Source of the DNA: Hibiscus mutabilis
Lineage: Eukaryota > Streptophyta > Magnoliopsida > Malvales > Malvaceae
Length of the DNA stretch: 64,000 bases
Assembly (NCBI GenBank): GCA_019671005.1
Contig: JAGYYJ010000717.1
Coordinates: 19,090-83,089, forward strand
Reading direction: 5' to 3'
Shown here: positions 47,503-60,718 of the stretch, one piece after another
How the letters are laid out: every line of letters starts with the position of its first letter
Numbering within the stretch: the first letter of the stretch is position 1
Position numbers and translations under genes: made by a program
Notes under the pieces: generated by a model
Databases searched by the model: none
What the model was told of the DNA's origin: nothing
The model's input: the letters and a program-made list of their open reading frames with translations, nothing else

Positions 47503-48275
47503 AGGCTTAATACAAAAACAAGTGCCAAAACGATACATTTGTTGAACTTTAGGTGCCTAAAGTATTTTTTGGTAAAAATATGTGCCTAAAGTTTCAAGCG
47601 TTACAATTTTAAGTGTTCGACCGTTTAAAAAAATCGTTCCCTAATAAGAACGTGACACGTGTCATGTTTTCTAATTATTATTAAAAAATTGAAAAGAATA
47701 TAATTTAAAAAAAAAACTCAAAATTCCCTATAAAACCCCAAATCCCTAATACCCAAAACTACAAATTCTTAAAATTGCAGTCGCTGTCGCCACCATTGCC
47801 GTCATCGTACACTACCACTGCTGTCGTCGGAGGTCATCACCCATCGACGATAATCAATGGTAGGCGTGCCAATCGCACGGAGAACTCGAATAGTTCTAGT
47901 CGAACGATGCCCGATTGACACACTTACTGCAGTTACCGGCGATGGATGATTGGGAGAAATAGACAATGGCCTACATGATGATAGTAATGTGTCCGACGGC
48001 GACAACGACAACAATTTAGAAAATTTGTGATTTTGCGTATTAGAAATTTGGCACTTTTTTAATTCTAAGTTTTTTTAAAATTATATTCTTTTGTCATTTT
48101 TTATGTAATAAAAGATAACACATGTCATGTTCTTATTGGGTAACGATTCTTTTAACGGTTAAACACTTAAAATTATAATAGTTAAAATTTTAAATATCTA
48201 TTTTTACTAAAAAATATTTTAAACACCTAAAATTAAAAAATATATAATTTAGACACTTATTTTTCTTTTAATGTC
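47503..48275. mobile_element. foldback element, AGGCTTAATACAAAAA family
   Basis: The left arm GGCTTAATACAAAAACAAGT, TTTAGGTGCCTAAAGTATTT, ACGTGACACGTGTCATG pairs with the right arm at 48100-48275 (ACACATGTCATGTTCTTATT, ATTTAGACACTTA). The spacer contains a GC-richer stretch at 47780-48015 without a recognisable ORF. Same family as 53367-62745. Confidence 0.7.
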
Positions 48276-50728
48276 CTACTCCTTTACCAGTAAGGTAATG
48301 ACTTAAAATCCTTTTGCCATGATGAATGGTACTACTGCTATATATGCCCAAATCCAAATATCAATTATTATCCTATTTTTTTGGAGAAGTGTGTGAATTA
48401 TTATGAATCAAATAAATAACTATAACACGAGATAATAAATATTACTAATGATTAAAAACTGGTATTGTTTGATTAACCATATGTTTAGATATATGTTTTC
48501 AAAATTTAAATTGTAGTTGTTAGATATATTATTTGTAATTGCAGTTGTACTTTAAATATTATAATTAGTTTTTTTTGCTCTATTTTTATTAAATTTAACT
48601 ATAAAATTTTATTTTTAATTAAATTATTGTGACTTTTATAGAAATATTGATTAATCTATTAGTTTTCACGTCGTTAGCATGATAATTTGTATGACAATTT
48701 ACATATACTTCATTATTAGTGTAACACTATTTTAATTTACATACACTACCAACAAATAATTTTTCATTTGTGACAATCAATTAATACCAAAAACGAAAGA
48801 AATATCTTTTAGCCGCTGAACTTTATTTTTTTTCTTTCTCTCTCTATACTGCCGTTAGTTTTTTTTTTAAATATTTCTTTTGTTTGATTGCCGGCAACAC
48901 CAATTTGAGTATTGGTTGACGATCGTCGATGTTCATTATTTTATTATTTTTTTGTATTCTGTTTTTTAAATTTTAATAAGAATTTCTGTTTTTGTGCCAC
49001 ATTTTTTCTTTACCTTTGCGTCACGCTTTTTTTTACTTTTGTGGTACGTTTCTTTTGCTGTTTGACACGATTTTCGCATACTTTAACAATTGTTTGGTGC
49101 TCGTACAGAAATTCTTACGGCGCTTGTTTTGTGATTTGAGTTTGTCGGTAGTCATAGAAAGTTTGATCCTTTGATGGTCGTTTGTCGATGTAATCAAAAC
49201 TGTGTAGCGGAGTAATCTAACTGATAGTTTAGTTTGCTCACCACTCCTTTTTCATCTGGCAAATCGTCTCGTTAAGATAGAGACAAAGAGATTCATAAAA
49301 GTTTATGGATTCTTTGACCATGTTCGCCAATCTCAAGGAAAAGTTTTGCTTTTCTTCGCACATTTGGGTTTCATATTTTATTTTTGTATGAGTTTTCTGA
49401 TTGACATAGTCTTATTTTTCTTTTTTTAGTACGTTATATTTATGATATATTTCATTATTTTTTAATAAAATTTAATTGTCATCGTTAAAAAATTATTTTA
49501 AAATTAATAACACTTCTAAGACAATTTACAGTACAATTAGTATTACCCGACCATCATGCATGATTGTCAGCTACATGATACTAGGAATCATTTTACTTGG
49601 ATTTGAAAAAGGATATGATAAAATCCTCTTTCTTCTATATTTCATGGTTCTACACTATTAGACATGGCCAAAATTGTAGCGTAATAAATATATAAACTCA
49701 AATAATAAAGTAACATATAACATAATCAGGGACGAAACTACGACAACAATAAGTAAGAGGGACTTGTCCCCTACAATTTTATTTTTGTTTAGTAACAACT
49801 ATAGCTCTTTCCAATTTGAATACTTATACAATTATTTTTTGTCCCTTCAAATTGTGAATTAAATGTTTATTAAGTCCCTATAATTTTAAATTTTAAAAAT
49901 TTGATCCCCTCTATTATCAAATCATAGTTCTGTCCCCGAATATAATAACTAATTCTATATGTATAAAGCAAAACTGAAAAGCGAGAGATACAATGAATTA
50001 TACAGGATCAATTAAATTTTTTTTTATTTTAATATATGAAAAAAAGTTATGATATTTTAATAATTAATTTTGATATAAACACCTAAAATAAAGAAGAATA
50101 ATTTAAATATTTATCTTGATATTAAGCCAACAAATAAAAACAAAATTAGGGCATGGAAAAAAAAGGCATAGAAACAGAACATGACAAGCATCACAGTTGA
50201 AACATAATGCACTAAAATAAATAACTAATAAACAATGGTAGATTTTTTAAATAATATTTAAATTTTAAATTCTGAATAAAATAAAAATTTTAAAAATATT
50301 TAATAGTAAATATTTATAATATCTAAATTAAATTAATATAAAGAAAAATTAAAATAATAACCTATTCGAGTGATGGTGTCCCTACTTCCTACAAAGACCG
50401 CACCTATTTCGTCCCTCATTGGCCTCTCCAGTCTCCATGCCATTAGCAATTTAGCATAGGCCGGTGGTTGTCCCACATCTCTAACTAAAATCATTACTTC
50501 CTTCTTCTTTTTTCTTTTCTATTCATATATTAATAATAAATTCTCTGGTAGAATATAATTCAATTGTAATTATTGTTGTATAATATGTAAGAGAACGATA
50601 TAAAATTATATATGCTTATATATTAATATTTTATTTATTATTTTAGAGAAATTTGAATGATATGGATATTATATACTAAATATTAAAAAATATATTAATA
50701 ATAATTTCACTCTTAAAATTTGAAATGT
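48276..50728. other. intergenic DNA, no gene recognised
   Basis: AT-rich with T-runs. 49200-49380 is less AT-rich but only short ORFs occur. No RNA gene seen. Confidence 0.45.
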
Positions 50729-51229
50729 AGGTGGGCAAAATTCGACTAGTAAAAATTGAATTTTTTACTCAAATCAACATGAAAAAATTCAACTTGTCTT
50801 GATTTGAATTGAAATTTTATAAACTTGACTTGAAAAAATTTCAAATAAATTTTGAATTGTAAAATAAAAATTCAAATAACTCAAATAATTCTAAATTTTT
50901 AGTAATCAGTGGATCGATTTTTAAATTCGATTCGAGTCCCTCAATTTTGCATGATATATATACCCCATACGAAAAATATAAAGAAATATATATGTGTATT
51001 GTATATGGATATAGAAAATTATTTAAATTGGAATCAATATGTATTATAACATTGTAAATAATTACAATTAAATTTTTTACAGAAACACGAAAACTCGACT
51101 CAACTCGAATTACATAAACTCGACTCAAGTTGAAAAAAATTCAAATAAAGTTTGAGTCGGAAAATGGAACTCATAAACTCAACTAACCTTAAATTTTTTA
51201 CTTGGCTCGATCGATTGTTCACTCTTACC
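50729..51229. mobile_element. inverted-repeat element, GGTGGGCAAAATTCGAC end
   Basis: The left end GTGGGCAAAATTCGACTAG and the right end, in reverse, GGGTAAGAGTGAACAATCGA are imperfect inverted repeats with AAAAAATTCAA/TTGAATTTTTT words inside. About 500 bases, similar in style to 41950-42974. Confidence 0.5.
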
Positions 51230-52261
51230 CGAAAGTATTACAAGTACAATTCATATATAACATTAACACATGATTATTAACTTATTATAGATTTATAGTT
51301 TTCTTAAATGTCTTTATGTTTTTCTACTCGAGAATTTGTAATTATTAACTAAACATTACTTTTTGAAAAAAATGCAATGAGAAAGTGATTTTGAAATGTG
51401 TTTTTAGATTATTAGTGTTTGATATTATTGTCAAAAAGTGCTTTTAAGTGGATAAAAATTTATTTTAAACATTTTTTTTAAAAAATATAAAATGATTGAT
51501 GATATAAACGAGGATATATGAGTAAATTTACTTAAAGGTGCTTTTAAAAAAAATAAAAACTAAAAATTTTAACTTTTAAAAAACACTTTTCAAACTAAGT
51601 TAAAAAACACTTTTAACATGAAAAACTACATGTTTTTCATTGTTTTTTGTCTTAAATTAGTTTTTGGCTCCAAAACTTGATTTGAAAAATAATGCAAAAC
51701 AACGCTGACACGGTTGAGGTTTTTAGATTTAGTCAATTACTATAAATTGCTTTAATCATTAAGTTAATTATTTAATTTAATGTTTACAATGATTAATTAT
51801 AATACATATCGAATATAACTTTTATTAGGGTTGAAATTTGTAATTATCGGTTGGTTTAGTGAGATGAGATGTTATATTTTTTAAGTTTTAAATAAAATAA
51901 TATATTCAAATCTTAGTATTGTGAATGAAATAAACTAGGTTGAAAAAATTATCACCATAATAAATCTTTACATTTTTCTTCCCAAATTAGCTCGTCAATA
52001 TATGTGATTTCAGTTATTATAAAAATACCATAACTTTTCATTTTCAACTATATTTTTCTTTTTATAATATTAGCTTGTAAAAAAGTTTCTGGTTGTATTT
52101 ATCAAAGTCATTGCAAATCATGGGGGCTTAAATGCTTCTGTTTAATTGAAAACTGCTTGCAATATATTTCAAGACCTTCATTTTCCTTTCTCAAAAGATG
52201 TGGGATTAATAGCCCCACCACTATATATTTTAAGATTTCTTTCTTTCCAACTCAATTAATG
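51230..52261. other. intergenic DNA, nothing recognised
   Basis: AT-rich, with A/T runs and no credible ORF. Confidence 0.4.
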
Positions 52262-52760
52262 TGACACACCAGCGTGACATTCTCCCTCACTCAACCTCGT
52301 GAAGTCCTCGTTACGAGTTAACCACGCTGGTGATGGGTCATTGTCACGGTTGTCCACCTTGCCTACCCTACTTATGGGCGCTTGATGTGAAATCGAGCAG
52401 TCAAAGGGTCACTCTTATATCACTTGTCATGGGACTAACATTTCGACCTAGCGAACCGTACAACCGTAGTCGATGTTCCTTAGACAAATGACTAAGTCAA
52501 CCTAAATTCTCACTCCGGAAGATCAAATTCTTCTAAAGCACTAAGAACGTTGAATCGTTTTATGCGAAAGCAAACTATAAAGAATGACCTCGTTAAACAA
52601 AAGAAGAAAACCAAGAACACTAAAAAACAACAAAAAAAAAACTTTAGAGTGAATGCCTTGATTACTCAGAAGATAGTTGATTCACAAATGAGGTGATGAG
52701 TTTCTATTTATAGTCGAGTTCTTTTACATCCGATGATTCTTACTAATTTATATCGACAAC
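52262..52760 (-). mobile_element. LTR-element fragment with purine tract and TATA box
   Basis: On the minus strand CTATAAATAGAAACTCATC (about 52720) looks like an LTR promoter, and further on GAGTGAGGGAGAATGTCACG (about 52273-52292) looks like a purine tract followed by a TG start. No pol sequence remains. The assignment rests on these two landmarks only. Confidence 0.4.
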
Positions 52761-53366
52761 TTAGATCAAAACTTACCAACCATAATCAGTACAAAATCGA
52801 CATATTCCCTAGATTTCAATCTCTATCTAAAAAAATATCTCATATGTTCATATTGTATGTTTACATAGTTGTGGATGGGTAAGTCTTTTGAAATTTCTCC
52901 ATGAATCGGGCCAGTCTAGTTATTTTTTCAAGCTTAGAGTTTGCCTTAAAACCTCTAAAATAACTTTTGTGCATATGACTCGGACCTCAACTCAATATCC
53001 GTGCCAATATACTTTAAATTATAACCTTATTCTCAATTTGACTTTAATTGAGCTGACGGCTAAGGCTTTAGGTTTTTGAGTATATAAGTTTGATTCTTAA
53101 TTTGAGTAAATTATAAATAAGAATTGTCCCAAAATATTATTTTATTTTATTTTAATTTTCTATTATATTTGAGCCTGGCTTCAAATATATTTCAGTCATT
53201 AATTAACTATGAATAATTTAGTAAATATATATTATTTATTGAACTAATAGTTAAAAAAATATTATTCTTAGAAGATTTAGATTTAAATAATTTCATCTGC
53301 AAAAGTGAACGTGAGTACAAGGGTTAAAAATAATGTGACTCACTAGACTATTTTCGAATATATATA
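52761..53366. other. intergenic DNA, nothing recognised
   Basis: AT-rich sequence; a 63-codon ORF at 52888-53079 has no recognisable domain. Confidence 0.4.
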
Positions 53367-53464
53367 AGGCTTAGTATAAAAATAAGTGCCCAAACTATAT
53401 CTCTTTTGAAATTTAGGTGCCTAAATTATTTTTTGGTAAAAATAAGTGTCTAACGTTTTATTTT

Positions 53465-54030
53465 GTTAATTTTAGGTGTATGGCCGTTAACTACCGGTAA
53501 AAAAATCATTAGCCAATTAAAATGTGACACGTAATAGTTTTTTTATATTTTCTTTTAATTAATTTTTTATTTTAAAAAACCTTAACATTTAAGAAAAAAC
53601 CCCTAAATTTCAAATATTTTAATCCAAATCTCAAATCAGTTGATGTTGTTGTCGTCATCGAAACGAAGTCCCCTTCTATTTTCACACGATCAACACGTTG
53701 TTCGTCATTATTTTGGTTGTCGTTCGTCGCTCATCGTTCGAATAGAGGATTCGTTAATTTTAGGTGTCTGACTGTTAATTATCGTTAAAAAAATTCGTTA
53801 GCTAATTAAAATGTGACACGTGATAGTTTTTTTAATTTCTTTTAATTAATTTTTTATTTTAAACAACCTTAACATTTAAGAAAAGACCCTAAATTTCAAA
53901 AATTTTATTTCAAATCCAAAATCAGTCATTGTTGTCGTCGTCACGACGACGTCATTGAAACGAAGTCCTCTTCTCTTTTCACATGATCAACACGTTGTTC
54001 GTCGTTATTTTGATTGTTGCTCGTCGTTCG
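53465..54030 (+). repeat. tandem duplication of about 288 bp in the left arm
   Basis: GTTAATTTTAGGTGT..., AATTAAAATGTGACACGT..., TTTTCACA-GATCAACACGTTG... occur in the same order from 53465 and again from 53753, with scattered differences. Confidence 0.8.
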
Positions 54031-54141
54031 AATAGAGGTTTCACGTTTAGTGTTTGATTGAGACGTTGTTTGTCGTTTTTCGACGATGGAGAAATGTGGT
54101 AAACGGTCGTGTGGGCCTTTCGACGTGAGTGGTGGACAGTG

Positions 54142-55865
54142 TGATATGATCTCGACTATGAGTTTTGAATCATATATATGAATGCCCGATCGTGATTCTA
54201 GTAAGAACTCTGCAGTGCTTTGAATGTATTCTGAAATTACTCAAACAACAATGTAAGTAGAAATAGATAAATAAGAAATAGAAATAATGGGATGAAAGAT
54301 ATGTAGAAGGGGTGTAGGAAGAGTGATAGTTGTGATTATGGAAGAAAAAAAAATAAAAGATGAAAATGTAGGTGAAGATGATGGGGTGTTGGCGTTAAGA
54401 TGAAGAAATTCAAAGGATGGATTGTGACCCCCTAACTATAAAGAGTTAGGAACCAGCAATATAATAAAGTGGAAATGAAGTGGTAGGATATGGAACGTGA
54501 CCCACTAGCTATAGATGAGCTAGGAACCAACGCTATAACAAAAGGGAAATGGATGAAGACTACAAGACTAACTTGAAGCCGATAAAGTTCCACAAGAGAA
54601 CAAGAATGAAAGCAATCTTTCAAAGATGTTTTATATATTCAAAGTGTGTCTTACAATGATCCTAAAGATGCCTATTTATAGTAGAAGTAGGCAGAATATG
54701 AAAAGGTGTTACAAGAAAGATGAATGCTCATCTTAATGCACTTGAATACACATGAATGCTTTGTCCTTACTTCTCATCTTCAAAGCTGATTAGTTTAGAC
54801 AAATTGAGGTTGAATTTAGTCATATTTTCGTCCAAATTAAGAAGGACTCTTGGGCTGCCTTGTTTTGCTATCATATGAAGAGAAAGGGGATGAATGTGGA
54901 CAAGGATGAATGTAGACATCCTTGCTGTCCAGCTTAAGTGCAACTCTTCATCTTCCAAGCTGATTAATATGACTTGAATGTCATAAAAGGTGAGTTTCAT
55001 CCAGCCTTCATTTCATGTCTCCTCAATGAATTTTGAAAACCCCACTTGAATGGTGATAACATCAACCTTGAATGCCTTGAATTTGCTGAATTAAGATGGC
55101 CATCAATTGTTTGTCTCTTGGTAGAAGATGAAAGAACTCTTCCTTGGCTCAAATTCATTCAAATCATCCATGCATAAAATTCCCGTAATAAAAATTTCAG
55201 CCTGCACTGCTTGTCTTGATAAATCATTCGTATCTCAAGCTCCCGATATCGGATTGAGGTGATTCAAAAGGCATCGGAAAGCTAAGAGATGGAGGAATAA
55301 CGTCCAATTGATTTCTGGATCCAAACACGTCTGTATCGCATCCAGAATTGGAAGACATTCTGCTGATATTCTTGCATCCGTAAAACCGTTCATCTTCCCT
55401 CATGCACCTAGACACAAAGGTAAACTTTATTCAATCTTTAATTGAAAACATGCATGTAAACAATTAAGAGTTAGTTTAATAAATGAGCTAGTTTGATGAA
55501 TGAACTAGTTTAATTAATGAACTAACTTTATTCAATGAACTAATAATCTTGAATGAACTAGTTTAATCAATGAACTACTTAGTTAAATGAAGTGTATAAC
55601 TAAATGAACTACATGTTTAAATGCAACGCATGCTTTAATGAACAACATGTTTATTGAATGCAATGAATGTTATGCAAACTTTAAATACTCATGCAAATTC
55701 ATGCATAAGCAAAGTAAAGTGTTCCTCCCTTATTATTTCTTCTTTCTCACGTCCCAAGCTTGATGTAAACATATTTTCCATGGCTGCTTGGAACTCCTTG
55801 GCCCTTGCTCGAGTAATGGGGCCACCGGGTACTTCTCTGGGTCTTTGCCATTGACGTTCATATCA
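54142..55865 (-). mobile_element. 3' LTR of the gypsy element
   Basis: 1724 bases, nearly identical to the partner at 60719-62439. It lacks one base present in the partner near 55828 (GCCACCGGG here, GCCACCTGGG there), which changes the frame of the pol tail that runs into the LTR. Confidence 0.92.
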
Positions 55866-55880
55866 GTCCCTCCCTCTTTA
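55866..55880 (-). other. polypurine tract of the gypsy element
   Basis: The minus strand reads AAAGAGGGAGGGAC immediately before the TGATATGA start of the 3' LTR, the expected primer for plus-strand DNA. It also lies in the reading frame of the pol tail. Confidence 0.8.
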
Positions 55881-58584
55881 AGGCGATTTGTCCCCAAATC
55901 GTCATCTACATCATAAGGAGATAGGTCAGCAACATTGAAGGTTGCACTAACATTAAACTCACTGGAAGATCTAATTGATAGGCATTGTCATTGATCTTCT
56001 TGACTATTTGGAATGGTCCATCTCCCGAGGCATTAATTTGGACTTTCGTTGAGCGGGAACCTTTCTTTCCTCATGTGCAGCCACACCCAATCCCCTCGGC
56101 TCAAAGGAAATTCGCCACGACCCTTATTTGCTTGTCGCTCATATTGCTTGGTTCGTTTTTCAATGTTCTCCGCACTTGTTGATGAAGCTTCTTAACAAAT
56201 TCAGCTTTATTAAGTCCATCTTTATTCACAATTTGATCAGCGGGTAATGGTAACAAGTCTATCGGTGTTAATGGATTGAATCCATACACCACTTCAAAAA
56301 GCGTGCGCCTGTAGTACTATGGATCGAACGGTTGTATGCAAACTCCACATGTGGTAAACTCTCCTCCCATGTTTTCAAATTCTTCCTAATGATGGATCGA
56401 AGTAACATAGAAAGTACTCGGTTCACCACTTCAGTTTGGCCATCCGTTTGAGGGTGGCAAGTGGTGGAGAATAGTAACTTAGTACCAATCTTACTCCATA
56501 GGGCTCTCCAAAAGTGACTTAAGAACTTCACATCCCGATCAGACACAATAGTTCTTGGTATGCCATGTAACCTTAAGATTTCCCTGAAAAACAAAGTAGC
56601 AATATGTGAGGCATCATTAGTTTTGTTACAGGGAATGAAATGAGCCATTTTGGAGAATCTATCCACAACTACAAAGACGAAATCTTTGTTATTCTTGGTA
56701 CGTGGAAGCCCTAGCACAAAATCCGTTGAAATATCCATCCATGGTGCTTCCGGTATGGGTAGTGGTGTGTAAAGTCCATGTGGCATGACTTTAGATTTGG
56801 TCTTCCTGCAAGTGATGCATCGCTCACACAACCTCTCCACATCTCGTTTCATTTTAGGCCAATATAGGTGCTCTTGAAGTATAGCCAAAGTCTTTGCTAT
56901 CCCAAAATGTCCCATTAATCCTCCTCCATGAGCTTCCTTAGTTAGCAATTCACGCATGGAACCTTGAGGGATGCATAGTCTTCCTTCCTTAAATAGGAAA
57001 CCACCATGCTTATAGTATTTTTCAATTGACCCTTTCTCACAAGCTTTGTAAATCTCTCCAAAATCAGTCGAGACATATAAGTCTTTAATAAAAACAAAAC
57101 CCAATAACTTAGATTCCAAAGTGTTTAAAAGAATATACCTCCGTGACAATGCATCGGCAACTATATTCTCCTTACCTTTCTTGTACTTGATAACATATGG
57201 GAAAGTTTCAAGAAACTCCACCCATTTGGCATGCCTTTTGTTGAGTTTATGCTGCCCCGGATATGTTTCAATGCCTCATGATCAGTGTGAATGATGAACT
57301 CCTTAGGCCAAAGGTAATGTTGCCATGTTTCCATTGCCCTCACAAGAGCATACATCTCCTTGTCATAGGTAGGGTAATTAAGCGTAGCTCCACTTAATTT
57401 TTTCACCTGAAATAGGCTATAGGACGTCCACCTTGAGACAAAACTGCTCCAATTCCTACACACGATGCATCACATTCAATTTCAAAAGTTAGATTAAAAT
57501 CAGGTAGAGCAAGTAAAGGGGCATGTATTAAACAATCTTTAATGCTATTAAAGGACTTCTCTTGATCTTCCCCAAAAGAATTTAGAATTCTTCTTAATAA
57601 CACTTGTTAGTGGGGCGGCTATGGTCTTTGAAGTTGGGGACGAATCTTTGATAAAAACTTGCAAGTCCATGGAAGCTCCTAACTTGAGAAATGCTTGCTG
57701 GTCGTGGCCACTCTTCAATGGCTTTAACCTTCTCTTTGTCCACCTCCAAGCCTTTAACTCACAACGAAACCTAGGAAAACAACCTGTCAAGTACAAAATG
57801 TACATTTTTGTAAGTTAGCAAACAGCTTTTTCCTTCCTCAAAACTAGCAAAACTGACCTTAAATGTTGAACATGTTCTTCCATGGTTTTACTATAGATTA
57901 GAATGTCATCAAAGTAAACCACACAAAACTTACCCAAGAATGGCCTAAGAACATGATTCATTAACCTCATAAACGTGCTTGGAGCATTAGTTAAGCCAAA
58001 AGGCATAACCAACCACTCATAAAGGCCTTGCTTAGTTTTGAATGTTGTTTTCCACTCATCACATTCCCGCATTCGTATTTGGTGGTAACCACTTTTAAGA
58101 TCAATCTTGGAAAAGAGGTTAGAACCACTAAGCTCATCTAACATGTCATCTAAGCGAGGAATAGGGTGACGATATTTTTACCGTAATTTTGTTTACCGCT
58201 CGGCAGTCCACACACATGCGCCAAGTTCCATCCTTCTTTGGCACAAGTAGAACCGCACGGCACATGGGCTAAGGCTTTCCCTCACGTAGCCTTTTGACAT
58301 CAACTCAGATACTTGCCTTTGCAACTCCTTAGTTTCTTGGGGTTGCTTGATGCACGCTGGTCGGTTTGGAATGACGGCTCGGGAACAAAGTCTATTTGAT
58401 GTTCTATGCCACGAATAGGTGGCAGCCCACTTGGTATTTCCTCCGGAAATAGGTCATCAAACTCCTGCAATAAAGACACAACAAAAGCAGGCAAATTTTG
58501 ATCAAGGTAGTTAGTATTCAAGAAATTTTCCTTGTACATGAGCATAAGTGCTTCCTTTGTCTTTGTCATTAAACTCTTTTTCAA
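55866..58584 (-). pseudogene. pol: gypsy pol: reverse transcriptase, RNase H, integrase (frame broken)
   Basis: Segments in order on the minus strand: linker and start of reverse transcriptase (58584-58300); core with KIDLKSGYHQIRM, PFGLTNAPSTFMRLM and YFDDILIYS (58144-57815); RNase H with CDAS and IHTDHEALKHI (57603-57161); integrase with CERCITCRKTK zinc-site cysteines, DFVLGLPRTK and HPQTDGQTEVVNR (57221-56268). Frame changes lie around 58250, 58170, 57810-57600, 57400, 57200 and 56280. The tail (LSPYDVDDDLG) continues through the purine tract toward the 3' LTR. It has a normal domain set but cannot yield a full polyprotein. Confidence 0.88.
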
Positions 58585-60269
58585 CTCTCTCTCTTTAGAA
58601 AGAATGCTGATTTTCCTTCCTCATTTTGATCACACTCCTTTGCTTTTACCTCCATTTTGGTCTCTCTCTCTTTGGCTTTTTCAATTTTTCCTCTCAATAA
58701 AATTTGGTCTTCATGTATTTGTTTTGGAGAAAGTGGGGCTAAAGTGATCTTCTTTGCTTCATGGGTGAACGTATACCGGTTGGTATACCCGTCATGGATC
58801 ACTCGCCTATCAAATTGCCAAGGCCTTCCAAGTAATAAATGGCTTGCGTGCATTGGAACGACATCGCATAATACCTCGTCTTTGTACTTCCCAATAGAGA
58901 AAACAATTCGAACTTGTTTGGTCACCTTGAGTTCTCCTCCATCGTTGAGCCATTGTAGCTTATAAGGTTGTGGATGCTTTGTTGTTGCCAAGCCAAGTGT
59001 ATCTACCATTAAGGTACTAGCAACATTAGTGCAACTACCACCATCAATAATAACAAAGCATACATTTCCTCCAACATGGCAACGAGTATGGAAGATATTT
59101 TCTCGTTGTTCATTTCCTCCAACGGATTGTACGTTTAGGCTTCTTTTGACAACAAGAACCTCTCCTTCCATGCCATACTCTAATTCTTCTTCTTCAATGG
59201 CAACATCTTCATTCTCATCCTCTTCTTGTTCCGATTCAACTTCTCCATCATCTCGAAGAAGCATGGTGTTGCGGTTCGGACATTGGCTTGCAATGTGTCC
59301 ACGCCCCAAACACTTAAAACATTGTATGTCACGGGAACGATTTGGAGTAGCGGTAGTCTTACCCTTGCTGGTTTCGGCAATGGGCTTACTTCCTTTCGGT
59401 GGTCCTCCTTTTTCGTGGGACGGTAATGGAGGAGTCTTCTTGTATGAACTTTGCCCCCATTTTGATGTTGAACTCCCATAAGATCGTGTGGCACCCTTTC
59501 TTTTGAGCTGTTTTTCCACTTTCATGGCCATATGCACCATGTCTTCCATCTCCACATAATGTTGCAACTCGACCACGTTCGCAATGTCCGGATTTAGTCC
59601 CGCTAGGAATCTTGCCATTGTGGCTTCTCGATCCTCGTCGATGTTGGCTCGAATCATGGACACCTCCATCTCTTTGTAGTAATCTTCAACACTTTGATTT
59701 ACCTTGTGAAAGATTTTGAAGACGGTTGAATAACTCTCGATGGTAGTGGGTTGGAATGAATCGCCTTCGCATCACCGCTTTCATTTCATCCCATGTAGTG
59801 ATAGGATGTTCTCCATTCGTCTCCTACTTGATGTCAATTGATCCCACCATATTAGTGCATAATCCGTAAACTCAATGGCGTGAGTTTTACCTTTTTAAGC
59901 TCGAATAGTTATGGCACTCAAAAATGTGCTCAACCTTCTTTTCCCATGCAAGATAGGTTTCAGGATCCGTTCTTCCTTGAAAAGTAGGAATGGTAATCTT
60001 GATGTTTTTGAGATTATCGTCTACTCGTGGTCGAGCTCTCGGCCTTGTTGTACCATGCTATGTTGGGATACTTGATCTTGCACATCATCTACTTCAACTT
60101 CTTCAGGATACTCCTCATTACCCCGATTAGCTTGTGAAATTTCAAGCTGGTCTATTCGTTCAATTAGGGGCTCCAATTGCTCTTGGATCATTTTGGCCAT
60201 TGCTTGAAGCATAGCCTGATTTTGCAAATTGGGAACTCCTTCACCACTATGACCAGATCTTTGTGACAT
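58581..60269 (-). pseudogene. gag: gypsy gag and protease (frame broken)
   Basis: Gag starts MSQRSGHSGEG at 60269 and is open to 60021. Stops and shifts occupy about 59670-60020. The frame is open again from 59669 to 58581 (362 codons) with the gag C-terminal part, a zinc knuckle CFKCLGRGHIASQC, an acidic linker, and an aspartic protease-like segment containing IIDGGSCTNVAS, where most relatives have D-S/T-G. Gag forms the particle that packages RNA; the protease cuts the polyprotein. The loss in mid-gag makes this copy defective. Confidence 0.85.
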
Positions 60270-60704
60270 GTTAGATAAAGAAACAAAAGAAATTAAACCT
60301 TACTAACACAAAATCTCACCTTTCCACTCCAAAGAAAATGCACTCACACTCGTGTTTCACTCGGGTTAGGCTTTTTCCCTTAATGCACACTCATGCCTTT
60401 TACCACTGTGCTTTATTTTCAAGTCCTTTTGGGAACTTCCTCAAGGCTTACAAGTGTCTCGTGGACTTGGCTGAAACAATTCTAGCTTGGTAGGAGAATG
60501 ATGAATAATAAAAGGATAATGGCTTCAAAAAAGAAAGAATTACTAAGAATAGGTAAAGGAATTTGTAATTCAGCAATAAGAAATGATGTATTGTAATTTT
60601 TTTTAAACAAGAATAGATTGCTCCCCCCTCTTTAATTTTTTTTTTTGATTTTTTTACTAACCCGGGAGAGAGAAAAATAATACGCTTTTACTGAATCGTC
60701 TAGG

Positions 60705-60718
60705 CTCTCGATACCAAA
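60705..60718 (-). other. primer-binding site, initiator tRNA-Met type
   Basis: Next to the 5' LTR the minus strand reads TTTGGTATCGAGAGCC, close to the usual TGGTATCAGAGC complement of the initiator tRNA-Met 3' end, with one extra G. Confidence 0.75.

Noticed and set aside
54432..55000. Identical 63- and 77-codon ORFs in both gypsy LTRs
   Set aside because: They are repeated only because the LTRs are repeated; no domain, and one overlaps regulatory LTR sequence.
57621..59481. Plus-strand ORFs of up to 150 codons inside the gypsy element
   Set aside because: They are antisense shadows of the reverse transcriptase, gag and protease segments on the minus strand.
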